This document shows, piece by piece, positions 25,509-33,030 of a stretch of DNA of 64,000 bases; the first letter of the stretch is position 1; the number at the start of each line of letters is the position of its first letter. The DNA lies in the NCBI GenBank assembly GCA_947475735.1, contig CANJLQ010000005.1, positions 124,001-188,000 on the forward strand. The letters are read 5' to 3'. Under the pieces are notes generated by a model. It was not told the origin of the DNA and ran no database searches. It worked only from the letters and a program-made list of their open reading frames with translations. The stretch comes from Caulobacteraceae bacterium. Its GTDB lineage: Bacteria; Pseudomonadota; Alphaproteobacteria; Caulobacterales; Caulobacteraceae. The translations under genes and the position numbers were made by a program.

Positions 25509-26813
25509 ATGCGCGTCACGATGATCGGCACCGGCTATGTGGGTCTCGTCTCAGGAGCCTGCTTCGCCGACTTCGGCCACGACGTCGTCTGCGTCGACAA
25601 GGACCCCGGCAAGATCGAACGGCTGAACCGGGGCGAGATCCCGATCTTCGAGCCTGGGCTGGACCAGCTGGTCGCCGACAATGTGCGTGCCGGGCGGCTG
25701 TCGTTCGCCGTGGACGGCGCGGAGGCGATCAAGAACGCCGAGATCGTCTTCATCGCCGTAGGCACGCCGACCCGGCGCGGCGACGGCCACGCCGACCTGT
25801 CCTACGTCTATGCCGCGGCCGAGGAGATCGCGGGCCTGATCGACGGCTTTACCGTCATCGTGACCAAGTCGACGGTCCCGGTCGGCACGGGCGACGAGGT
25901 CGAGGCCATCATGCGTCGCGCCAATCCCGACGCCCAGTTCGCCGTGGTGTCGAACCCCGAGTTCCTGCGCGAGGGCGCCGCCATCGAGGACTTCAAACGC
26001 CCTGACCGCGTGGTCATCGGGGTCGAGGACGAGCGCGCCCGCGCGGTGATGGCCGAACTCTATCGCCCGCTGAGCCTGAACGAATTCCCGGTCATCTACA
26101 CCTCGCGGCGGACGTCGGAGCTGATCAAATACGCCGGCAACGGCTTCCTGGCGATGAAGATCACCTTCATTAACGAGATCGCCGACCTGTGCGAAAAGGT
26201 CGGGGCGGACGTGCAGCAGGTCGCCAAGGGCATCGGGCTGGACGGCCGGATCGGCGGCAAGTTCCTGAACCCCGGGCCCGGCTACGGCGGCTCGTGTTTT
26301 CCGAAGGACACCCTGGCCCTGGTGCGAACGGCCCAGCAGTACGACGCGCCTGTCCGGCTCATCGAGACCACGGTCGAGGTCAACGACGCGCGCAAGCTGC
26401 GCATGGCCGAAAAGATCCGCGATGCGATGGGCGGTGATGTGTCCGGCAAGACCGTCGCCATCCTGGGCCTGACGTTCAAGCCCAACACCGACGACATGCG
26501 CGACAGCCCCAGCCTGGCCATCATCCCGGCGCTCCAGGCCATGGGGGCGCACATCCGGGCCTTCGATCCCGAGGGCATGAAGGAGGCGCGGCATCTGCTG
26601 AGCGACGTCACCTTCACCGAGGGTGCCTATCAGGCCGCCGAGGGGGCCGACGCCCTGGTCATCCTGACGGAGTGGGACCAGTTCCGCGCCCTCGACCTCG
26701 TGCGCATGAAGGGCCTGATGAACCGGGCGCTGATGGTCGATCTCCGGAACGTCTATCGGCCGCAGGAAGCGCGAGGCGACGGCTTCGAATACGTCGGCGT
26801 CGGCAAGCCGTGA
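25509..26813 (+). CDS. ugd: UDP-glucose 6-dehydrogenase
   Basis: 434 residues. It oxidises UDP-glucose to UDP-glucuronate with two NAD. The N-terminal Rossmann fold is GTGYVGLVSGACFADFGHDV, the central domain contains TSELIKYAGNGFLAMKI, and the catalytic cysteine is in GPGYGGSCFPKDT (about residue 262). The ATG follows GGAAGGGG by six bases; the longer open frame has no such site. The stop overlaps the next gene's GTG (GTGA), so UDP-glucuronate production and conversion are coupled. It provides precursors for surface polysaccharide. Confidence 0.96.
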   Translation: MRVTMIGTGYVGLVSGACFADFGHDVVCVDKDPGKIERLNRGEIPIFEPGLDQLVADNVRAGRLSFAVDGAEAIKNAEIVFIAVGTPTRRGDGHADLSYVYAAAEEIAGLIDGFTVIVTKSTVPVGTGDEVEAIMRRANPDAQFAVVSNPEFLREGAAIEDFKRPDRVVIGVEDERARAVMAELYRPLSLNEFPVIYTSRRTSELIKYAGNGFLAMKITFINEIADLCEKVGADVQQVAKGIGLDGRIGGKFLNPGPGYGGSCFPKDTLALVRTAQQYDAPVRLIETTVEVNDARKLRMAEKIRDAMGGDVSGKTVAILGLTFKPNTDDMRDSPSLAIIPALQAMGAHIRAFDPEGMKEARHLLSDVTFTEGAYQAAEGADALVILTEWDQFRALDLVRMKGLMNRALMVDLRNVYRPQEARGDGFEYVGVGKP

Positions 26814-27787
26814 CGAGCGGCCCCGTCCTCGTCACCGGGGCGGCCGGCTTCGTCGGCATGCATGTGGCCGAACGACTGCTTCAGCGCGGCGAAGTGGTCA
26901 TCGGCGTCGATGACTTCAATGCCTACTACGATCCCTCCCTAAAGACCCTCAGGACAGAGCGGCTGGAGCGTCATCCGGCATTCCGGATGGTCCGGGCGGA
27001 CATCGCCGACGCGCCGGCGATGGCCGCGCTGGTCAAGGACGAGGGCGTGCGCCGCGTCGTCCATCTCGCGGCCCAGGCCGGTGTGCGCTATTCGATCGAG
27101 AACCCGTTCGCCTATCAGCGGTCGAACCTGGCGGGCCATCTGTCGGTTCTGGAGGCCTGCCGCCACGGCGGGGTCCAGCACCTGGTCTATGCCTCTTCCA
27201 GCTCGGTCTACGGTGACCGGCCCCTGACCGGGCAGGGCTTCCGGGAGGACGACCCCACGGTCAATCCGGTGTCGCTCTATGCCGCCACCAAGCGGTCCTG
27301 CGAACTGCTGAGCCAGAGCTATGCGTCGCTCTACGGCTTTCCGCAGTCGGGTCTGCGCTTCTTCACCGTCTATGGGCCGATGGGTCGGCCGGACATGGCC
27401 TATTTCGGCTTCACCGAGGCGATCATGGCCGGGCGCCCGATCGAGGTCTACGGCGAGGGTCGGATGGCGCGGGACTTCACCTACGTCGATGACATCGTCG
27501 ATGGGGTGATTGGCGTTCTGGTCAGGCCGCCGCCGCGGGCCGGGCACGAGGTCTACAACATCGGCGACAGCCATCCCGTGGGCCTGATGGAGATGATCGC
27601 CACCCTTGAGGCCGCCCTGGGCCGGGAGGCGGTCAAGATCATGCGCCCCATGCAGCCCGGCGACGTCACCGCCACCTATGCAGATGTGTCCAAGCTCAGT
27701 GCCCTGACCGGCTATGCGCCCAAGGTGCCGCTGGCTGAGGGACTGGGGCGCTTCGTGGCGTGGTGGCGAGACTGGCGGGGCCTCTAG
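26810..27787 (+). CDS. UDP-glucuronate 4-epimerase-like SDR
   Basis: 325 residues from a GTG overlapping the ugd stop. Extended short-chain dehydrogenase: NAD site TGAAGFVGMHVAERL (about 8-22), YASSSSVYGD, and the active-site YAATK (about 157). The stretch DDFNAYYDPSLK after the first strand is characteristic of bacterial UDP-glucuronate 4-epimerases, giving UDP-galacturonate. Coupling with ugd supports that role. A UDP-glucose 4-epimerase activity is less likely but not excluded. It converges on GtrA with only 5 bases between stops. Confidence 0.9.
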   Translation: MTSGPVLVTGAAGFVGMHVAERLLQRGEVVIGVDDFNAYYDPSLKTLRTERLERHPAFRMVRADIADAPAMAALVKDEGVRRVVHLAAQAGVRYSIENPFAYQRSNLAGHLSVLEACRHGGVQHLVYASSSSVYGDRPLTGQGFREDDPTVNPVSLYAATKRSCELLSQSYASLYGFPQSGLRFFTVYGPMGRPDMAYFGFTEAIMAGRPIEVYGEGRMARDFTYVDDIVDGVIGVLVRPPPRAGHEVYNIGDSHPVGLMEMIATLEAALGREAVKIMRPMQPGDVTATYADVSKLSALTGYAPKVPLAEGLGRFVAWWRDWRGL

Positions 27788-27792
27788 GACTG

Positions 27793-28212
27793 TCAGGCTT
27801 GAGCGTCCGTTCGCCGGAACACCCTCGACACCAGCAGATAGTTGATCGTCATCGACGCCAGGGCCCCCGCCAGGACGATGCCGATGGCTCGCAATGTGCT
27901 TTCCGTCCCGATCAGCCGCGAGAGACCCTCGACCACGATCAGGCGGCCCGACAGGGCGATCAGCGACGACACGACCGTGGCCCCAAGCCGACCCGCCGAC
28001 AGCCCGCGCTCGGCTCGCCGAAAGACCCAGAACTCGAACAGCAGATAGTTGAGGCCTAACGCCAGCCCGAACCCGACGCCCGCCGATGGCGTGAGGGGCA
28101 AGCCGAGCATTCGGTTTAGCGTCAGCGTGACCGCCAAATCGACGACGAACCCCAAAATGACGACCGCGAGATATCGGCCGCCCTGCGACGCGCCGCCCAC
28201 GGCCGGCCTCAC
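27793..28212 (-). CDS. GtrA-family membrane protein (putative lipid-linked sugar flippase)
   Basis: 139 residues and four predicted membrane helices, with the GtrA signature around GFGLALGLNYLLFEFWVFRR after helix 2. GtrA proteins are thought to move undecaprenyl-phosphate-linked sugar across the inner membrane for O-antigen or wall glycan modification. The GTG start shares GTGA with the stop of the FAD oxidoreductase. It is the last of six overlapping minus-strand genes, one of which encodes a DPM1/GtrB-like transferase, the usual partner of GtrA. Confidence 0.88.
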   Translation of the reverse strand: MRPAVGGASQGGRYLAVVILGFVVDLAVTLTLNRMLGLPLTPSAGVGFGLALGLNYLLFEFWVFRRAERGLSAGRLGATVVSSLIALSGRLIVVEGLSRLIGTESTLRAIGIVLAGALASMTINYLLVSRVFRRTDAQA

Positions 28213-29345
28213 GCCAGCACCGCCTCTGCGCGGGCGCCGCGCCAGCGCGGATTCAGCTCCGGCAGGGCGTCCAGCAGGTCGAAGACATTGTCCAGCTTGG
28301 CCCCCAGAACGCTGATCAGCCGAGGGCAGTCATCGTGGCGGTGCAGCAGGATGGGGCGACCGTCATCGATCTCGTTCATCGTCCGGACCGTCTTGACCTC
28401 CCACAGGGATCGCTCGTGCTTCGCTTCGGCCATGCAGGGCAGGTAGCGGGCGGCGTCGGCGATCATCTGACGCGCGCGCGCCTCTCGCGGCAGGGCCTCG
28501 GCGACGGCATAGGCGGATCGGCCGCCCGGCGCGTCGACCCAGCTGTAGTGCGGGGTGTAGCGGACATGCGTCAGCGAATGCAGCCCTTCGGCTGGATAGG
28601 GCATGGTCGAGAAGAACGGCCCGTCCATCACTGTGACGGCCAGGCCGGCCAGCTCCGCCGGTGGCCGGACCAGGGCGATTTCGGCCAGCTCGTGCTTGAC
28701 CGTCAGGGGCTTCAAGCCGGATGCCAGCGCCACCGTGTTCAGCCCGGCATAGGTCACATTGAACACCGCCTCGGTCGTCACCGAGGTCCCGCTGGTCTCG
28801 ACGGTGGCCCTGTCTCCCTCATCCCGCACGCGCAGGGCGTCGACGCCGCGCAGCAGGGTGATCCCCTCCGCATCCAGCCGAGCGTGCAGGATGTCGCGCA
28901 ACCGGCGCCAGTCGAAGGCGAACTCCTGGCACAAATAGGCAGCTTCGATCGCCTGGTGGTCGAACAGGGCGGCGAGAGCGCGAGGGGCCGGGCCGAAGGG
29001 GGCGTCCAGGGCCTGGAACATGGTCGAGAAGCGGGAGGGGGAAACCTTGGACCGTCGCCGGGCCACGGCGTACAGCATCTGAAAATCGTCGACGACGGCT
29101 TCAGGGAAGGCCTGGGCAAAGCGGGCCTGCAACAGACGGGACCGTCGCGCCGTCACCATGCTGCGCGGATAGTGAAAGCCTGTGTGAATCCGCGCCTGAT
29201 TCACCCGCGAGGCGCGCTGCAACAGGTCGTCCTCGCGCTCCAGAATCAGCACCCGGTCGCACGTCGACTTCAGGAACAGCGCCAGGCAGCAGCCGAAGAA
29301 GCCCCCGCCGATCACCACCGCATCCCAGTCCGGGCGCCGGCTCAT
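28209..29345 (-). CDS. FAD-dependent oxidoreductase (DAO fold) in glycan operon
   Basis: 378 residues. The FAD-binding VIGGGFFGCCLALFL lies at residues 11-25 and LILEREDDLL closes the first Rossmann motif. A substrate domain and a C-terminal GAKLDNVFDLLDAL segment follow, as in D-amino-acid oxidase/glycerol-3-phosphate dehydrogenase-like proteins. RVNQARIHTGFHYPRS after the FAD motif is a conserved block of this subgroup. The ATG shares ATGA with the preceding glycosyltransferase stop. The substrate is unknown; its place between a sugar transferase and GtrA suggests oxidation of a sugar, cyclitol or lipid-linked intermediate. Confidence 0.8.
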   Translation of the reverse strand: MSRRPDWDAVVIGGGFFGCCLALFLKSTCDRVLILEREDDLLQRASRVNQARIHTGFHYPRSMVTARRSRLLQARFAQAFPEAVVDDFQMLYAVARRRSKVSPSRFSTMFQALDAPFGPAPRALAALFDHQAIEAAYLCQEFAFDWRRLRDILHARLDAEGITLLRGVDALRVRDEGDRATVETSGTSVTTEAVFNVTYAGLNTVALASGLKPLTVKHELAEIALVRPPAELAGLAVTVMDGPFFSTMPYPAEGLHSLTHVRYTPHYSWVDAPGGRSAYAVAEALPREARARQMIADAARYLPCMAEAKHERSLWEVKTVRTMNEIDDGRPILLHRHDDCPRLISVLGAKLDNVFDLLDALPELNPRWRGARAEAVLA

Positions 29346-30163
29346 CCCCTGTCCGCCGGCGGATGATAGACGCCCGTCACTGTGCGCCACAGGACCGCCA
29401 GCAGGTCGATCAGGGGCTTGAGGCCCTGGATCTTCGTCGGGATGGCCTCGCCCTTTGGATAGATGCGCGAGGTCGGGATTTCCCGCACGCGGTATCCCAG
29501 TTGCGACGCCCGCACCGTCAGATAGGCCAGAAGCTCATAGCGGACGAAGACGTCGCGGAAGGGCTGGACCCGCGGGTCCGTCAGATAAGCCCGCGAATAG
29601 GCGCGGTAGCCCTGGGTGGTGTCGGTCAGCCATTTTCCGGCGGCGAGGCTGAGGACCGGCGCGTGGATCAGGCGGATGGCCACGGCGCGCAGCCACGGGG
29701 TGTTCTCGGAATGCCCGCCCCGGACGTAGCGCGACGCCTGGAGATAGCCGTATCCCTCTTCCAGCCCGGCCAGAAACTGAGGCAGGGTGTCGACGCCGTC
29801 CTTGCCGTTGCCGTCGATGGTGACGATGCCGTCATAGCCCTCATCCAGCGCCCAGGCGTAGGCGCACCGGAGTTGGGCCGACAGGCCGCCGGACCCGGTC
29901 TTGGTCAGCCGCGCGCGCACGCCCACCGTCGCCAGGACGTCCAGCGCCACCGACCCGTCAGTCGAGCCTCCGTCCACGACCACGATGTCACAGGCGTGAT
30001 GGAGCCCCAGGGACTGCATCTGGCGCAGCTGGCGGCGGATGCGCTCGCCCTCGTTCAGCACCGGAATGATGGTGACATGGCGTGTGCGCCGCTCCGCGAT
30101 CGGCTCGGCCACGAACGCCGGGACCTGCCAGCCCCGCGCGGCGAAGGAAGGCGGCTTCGTCAT
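29342..30163 (-). CDS. GT2 glycosyltransferase (DPM1/GtrB-like)
   Basis: 273 residues. The GT-A fold begins VTIIPVLNEGERIRRQL, with VVVDGGSTDGS (about 61) and the metal-site region TIDGNGKDGV (about 115). Such enzymes load glucose, mannose or a related sugar onto a polyprenyl phosphate. Unlike GtrB, no pair of membrane helices is evident at its C-terminus, so it is probably peripheral. The start shares ATGA with the upstream gene and the stop shares ATGA with the FAD oxidoreductase. Confidence 0.87.
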   Translation of the reverse strand: MTKPPSFAARGWQVPAFVAEPIAERRTRHVTIIPVLNEGERIRRQLRQMQSLGLHHACDIVVVDGGSTDGSVALDVLATVGVRARLTKTGSGGLSAQLRCAYAWALDEGYDGIVTIDGNGKDGVDTLPQFLAGLEEGYGYLQASRYVRGGHSENTPWLRAVAIRLIHAPVLSLAAGKWLTDTTQGYRAYSRAYLTDPRVQPFRDVFVRYELLAYLTVRASQLGYRVREIPTSRIYPKGEAIPTKIQGLKPLIDLLAVLWRTVTGVYHPPADRG

Positions 30164-31137
30164 TCGGCGGCGTCCCGGTGAGGTGTTCCAGACACGGCGA
30201 CGTTGAGGGCCTCCGTCCCGTCGAAGAAGGCGATGTTGCCGATCTCCTCGATGACGTCGTCCCGCTTCTGGAACTGCATCAACTCCATGGTGCGAGCCTG
30301 AGCCAATGATCCGACGGTGGCCCACAGTGACAGGAATCCCGTAAGACCGCTGAGCGCCATATTGGTCGTGAACCAGCCGGGCTGGACGTCTTCTGTGAAC
30401 AGAACGACCCCGATGGCATAGGCCGCGAACAGACAGGCGGCGATGAAGGTCGCCAGGGCGATCAGGGCGAACCCCTTCAGGAAGCGTGGCCCCGAGGCGG
30501 AGACGATCTCGACCAGCAGGTCCAGCCGCCGCCCGCGCATCAGGCGGTCGCCGGTGTCGTCGTGATCCACGACGTGGCGGACATAGCGTTCAGGCGCGCG
30601 CTTGGCCTCGAACCTCAGATCTATGCCCGCCGTCGGCCGCGACAGGATGCGGGTCAGCGCGGCACGCGGCAGGGCCAGGGTGCGCAGGTCGCGCGTGTTG
30701 ACGCGGTATCCGGACATCACGCGGACCGGACCGTGCAGCATGATGAACTCGGCCCTGGCCCTGCGGCGCGTGGCGATCACGATCTGCCCCGCCGTCAAGG
30801 CCATGTCGGCCAGCTCCACCAGATCGAGACTGGCGGCCTCGTCCGGGTCCGTGATCACCACGACGTCGCCCAGCGCCTCGGCCGCCGCGATCTGACGCCG
30901 GCGATAGGGGCTCTCGCCGTCGCCGACGATGAGGATTCTCAGGTTCCGGATCGCGGCCAGGCGCGTGCCCGCCTCGCGCACCTCGACCCTGTACCGCTCG
31001 CCGACGACCAGGATCACCTCCCAGTATCGCAGCCGGGCGGCGAGCCGTCCGATGAGCGCTTCCAGCTCATCCGGCAGACCTTCGTGCCGGTCACCGATGA
31101 CGCAGAATGAGGCGAGGTAGTCCATGGTCGCGGTCAT
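30160..31137 (-). CDS. divergent GT2-like membrane protein
   Basis: 325 residues. The first ~200 follow a GT-A-like pattern: strand CVIGDRHEGLP, strand-helix EVILVVGE, a short acidic motif VVITDPDEAASLD where a DxD would sit, and IVIATRRRARAEF. The usual VSVVVPVYNE start is absent. Two hydrophobic segments near residues 229 and 264 follow, then a cytoplasmic-looking tail with QFQKRDDVIEEI. It may be a membrane-anchored transferase or an inactive partner of the adjacent DPM1-like enzyme. Overlaps both neighbours by 4 bases (ATGA). Confidence 0.65.
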   Translation of the reverse strand: MTATMDYLASFCVIGDRHEGLPDELEALIGRLAARLRYWEVILVVGERYRVEVREAGTRLAAIRNLRILIVGDGESPYRRRQIAAAEALGDVVVITDPDEAASLDLVELADMALTAGQIVIATRRRARAEFIMLHGPVRVMSGYRVNTRDLRTLALPRAALTRILSRPTAGIDLRFEAKRAPERYVRHVVDHDDTGDRLMRGRRLDLLVEIVSASGPRFLKGFALIALATFIAACLFAAYAIGVVLFTEDVQPGWFTTNMALSGLTGFLSLWATVGSLAQARTMELMQFQKRDDVIEEIGNIAFFDGTEALNVAVSGTPHRDAAE

Positions 31138-31982
31138 GCAGGTATGTCCGCGGCCAGGCGCACAGCCCTTTGGGCCGTCTGCACCGAGGCCCGCAGGCGG
31201 CCGATGTTGTCCGTCTCGCCCGCTCGCATCTCGATCGACACCCAGCCAGAGTAGCCGGCCCAGTCCAGCGCCGACAGGATGGGCGCGAGCGTCTCGGCGT
31301 CGCTCGGGGCGGGAGCCAGGTGGGGTTCGCTGATGTGGACATGGGACAGATGGGCGACGTCGAGGGGCAGAGCCGCCAGCGCCACCTCGGTCTCGCCGTT
31401 CAGCCTCAACGCACCGATGTCGAAATTGACCGTGACCGCCGGATGACCGATCGCACGCACCAAGGCGGTCGTTTCCGCGAGGGTGTTCAGGAAGTTCGTG
31501 CCATACGCCGCCGGATTGGGCTCGAGCGCGAGCGTGATCCCGGCCGCTCTGCACCGATCTCCGAGCCGACCCAGGACATCGGTGGCCACGCCGTCCGCCT
31601 CCGTGCGTGTCATGCCGTCCGGAACACATCGGGCAGTCGGAGAGCCGAGAACGAGATTCCGGCACCCCAGCCGTTCACCCAGATCAACGGCCCGCCCGAT
31701 CCCTTCCTCGAAGGCGCGCCGTTCGCTGCTGGAGCCGAACAGGGACGCGCCGGACACGCCGAAAAGCAGCGACTGCATCGACACCGGCGACAGACCGTGG
31801 CGATCCAGGTCTTCGCGCCACTCCCGCACGGCGGCATCGGACGGCACAAAGGGATCGACCTGGTCAGCGAAGGCGAGGCCCGGCGCAATCTCGAGCCCGG
31901 CGACCCCAGACTCGGCGAGCAGTGCATGCGCCGCCTCGCGCTCGCCCGCCCCCCAGGCGATATTGGACACGGCCAGGCGCAT
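31134..31982 (-). CDS. sugar-phosphate isomerase/epimerase, xylose-isomerase-like TIM barrel
   Basis: 282 residues of the AP_endonuc_2 (PF01261) fold. Likely metal ligands appear in order: Glu in LALEPNP (about 150), Asp in VNFDIGA (about 187), His in HVHISEPH (about 215) and Glu in SIEMR (about 249). Family members isomerise or epimerise keto-sugars and cyclitols, or dehydrate related compounds. The ATG overlaps the SDR stop as TGATG; a GTG one codon earlier would give GTGA. In this operon it may make the special sugar that is later transferred to lipid. Confidence 0.8.
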   Translation of the reverse strand: MRLAVSNIAWGAGEREAAHALLAESGVAGLEIAPGLAFADQVDPFVPSDAAVREWREDLDRHGLSPVSMQSLLFGVSGASLFGSSSERRAFEEGIGRAVDLGERLGCRNLVLGSPTARCVPDGMTRTEADGVATDVLGRLGDRCRAAGITLALEPNPAAYGTNFLNTLAETTALVRAIGHPAVTVNFDIGALRLNGETEVALAALPLDVAHLSHVHISEPHLAPAPSDAETLAPILSALDWAGYSGWVSIEMRAGETDNIGRLRASVQTAQRAVRLAADIPA

Positions 31983-32968
31983 CACCACGCGCCGGCCTCC
32001 CACTCGGCGCGGATATCCTCCAGGACGGCCTCGCGACTCTTCAGATAGGGGCCGGTGGTGCCGAACGCCGTCGCATGACGGGTGCGCATGTCCTCGTGTC
32101 GCGCGGCCGGGCCTGTGTTGTCGAACGCGCGTCCCGTCAGGCGTTCGTGCAGGTCGCCGGCCCGCCACGGCTCGGTCGCCAGGTGCAGGGTCGACAGACC
32201 CAGGCTGATGGCCCGGTCGATGTCCCCTGCGAGACCTCTCAGGCCATAGAACTGGAACGTCGTGTCGGCATGGGTGAACCGCGCCGCCGCGAAGCCGGCC
32301 CCGACGATCGCCTGGTTCAGCTCGTCCCGTTCGGCGCTCGCGTCGAACCTGGCGCGGTCCAGCGCCAGCAACCCTGTCGCGGAGTCATGACCATAGAGCG
32401 GCCCCAGACGTGCGGCATCCGCATCGGACAGTCTGCGGCACAGGTCGGCGAACGCATCGGGCTTGAGGAACGACGGCGCGGGATGGCGCAAATCGAACAG
32501 AAAGTTCTTCTTCAGGCCCGGTCCGAACAGGGCGGGCAGCCTGAGGACCACAGTGTCGAACCGCTGGCCCAGCGCCATCTCCAGCCCACGGCGATTGCGG
32601 CCGTACGCGGTCGCGGTCTCGAAGACCTCGGTGTCCTCATCCGCGCCGCTGGACGGATCGGCCAGGACGGCGATGGTCGAGATCAGGACCAGGCGCCCGA
32701 TGGTCGCCCCCGACAGGGCCTGGATCAGTCGATCCAGATTGCGGCGATCGCCCTCGGGATCGGCGTTCGCCTTCCACATGGCGGCGGGAGCGCCGGCGCA
32801 GACGACCGTATCAAAGGCTTCGCCGGTGATGGTGTCGATAGTGGCGGAGGCATAGGCGGCGTCGACGCTCACAGCGCGCGACAGGACGCCGCCGACGAAG
32901 CCGGTCGCGCCGACCAGCGCCGTGCGCCCCCATTCCTGGCGCGCCGTCGATTGCTGCCCCTCGATCAT
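31982..32968 (-). CDS. NAD-dependent epimerase/dehydratase-like SDR (first gene of glycan operon)
   Basis: 328 residues. The nucleotide site is TALVGATGFVGGVLSRAV (about 17-34), followed by LVLISTIAV for the catalytic Ser/Thr region. The expected YxxxK reads YGRNR (about 121-125), with arginine in place of the catalytic lysine, and LRLPALFGPGLKKN matches the extended-SDR block that follows. The role could be sugar reduction, epimerisation or a non-catalytic function. I start at the ATG before IEGQQ, with GGTGGGGG ahead; the longer frame lacks support. It is 62 bases downstream of the MoxR-module end gene on the same strand. Confidence 0.75.
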   Translation of the reverse strand: MIEGQQSTARQEWGRTALVGATGFVGGVLSRAVSVDAAYASATIDTITGEAFDTVVCAGAPAAMWKANADPEGDRRNLDRLIQALSGATIGRLVLISTIAVLADPSSGADEDTEVFETATAYGRNRRGLEMALGQRFDTVVLRLPALFGPGLKKNFLFDLRHPAPSFLKPDAFADLCRRLSDADAARLGPLYGHDSATGLLALDRARFDASAERDELNQAIVGAGFAAARFTHADTTFQFYGLRGLAGDIDRAISLGLSTLHLATEPWRAGDLHERLTGRAFDNTGPAARHEDMRTRHATAFGTTGPYLKSREAVLEDIRAEWEAGAW

Positions 32969-33030
32969 GGCCCCCACCCTTGACCCCTCGCTACCTCTAG
33001 CGGTCTTCGCGGCGCAGCAACAGCCGCAGA

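Noticed and set aside
32969..33030. Possible terminator hairpin (GCGGC/GCCGC) between the MoxR module and the glycan operon
   Set aside because: The stem is only 5 bases with a 9-base loop and no T tract, so it is not strong enough to claim separate transcription units.
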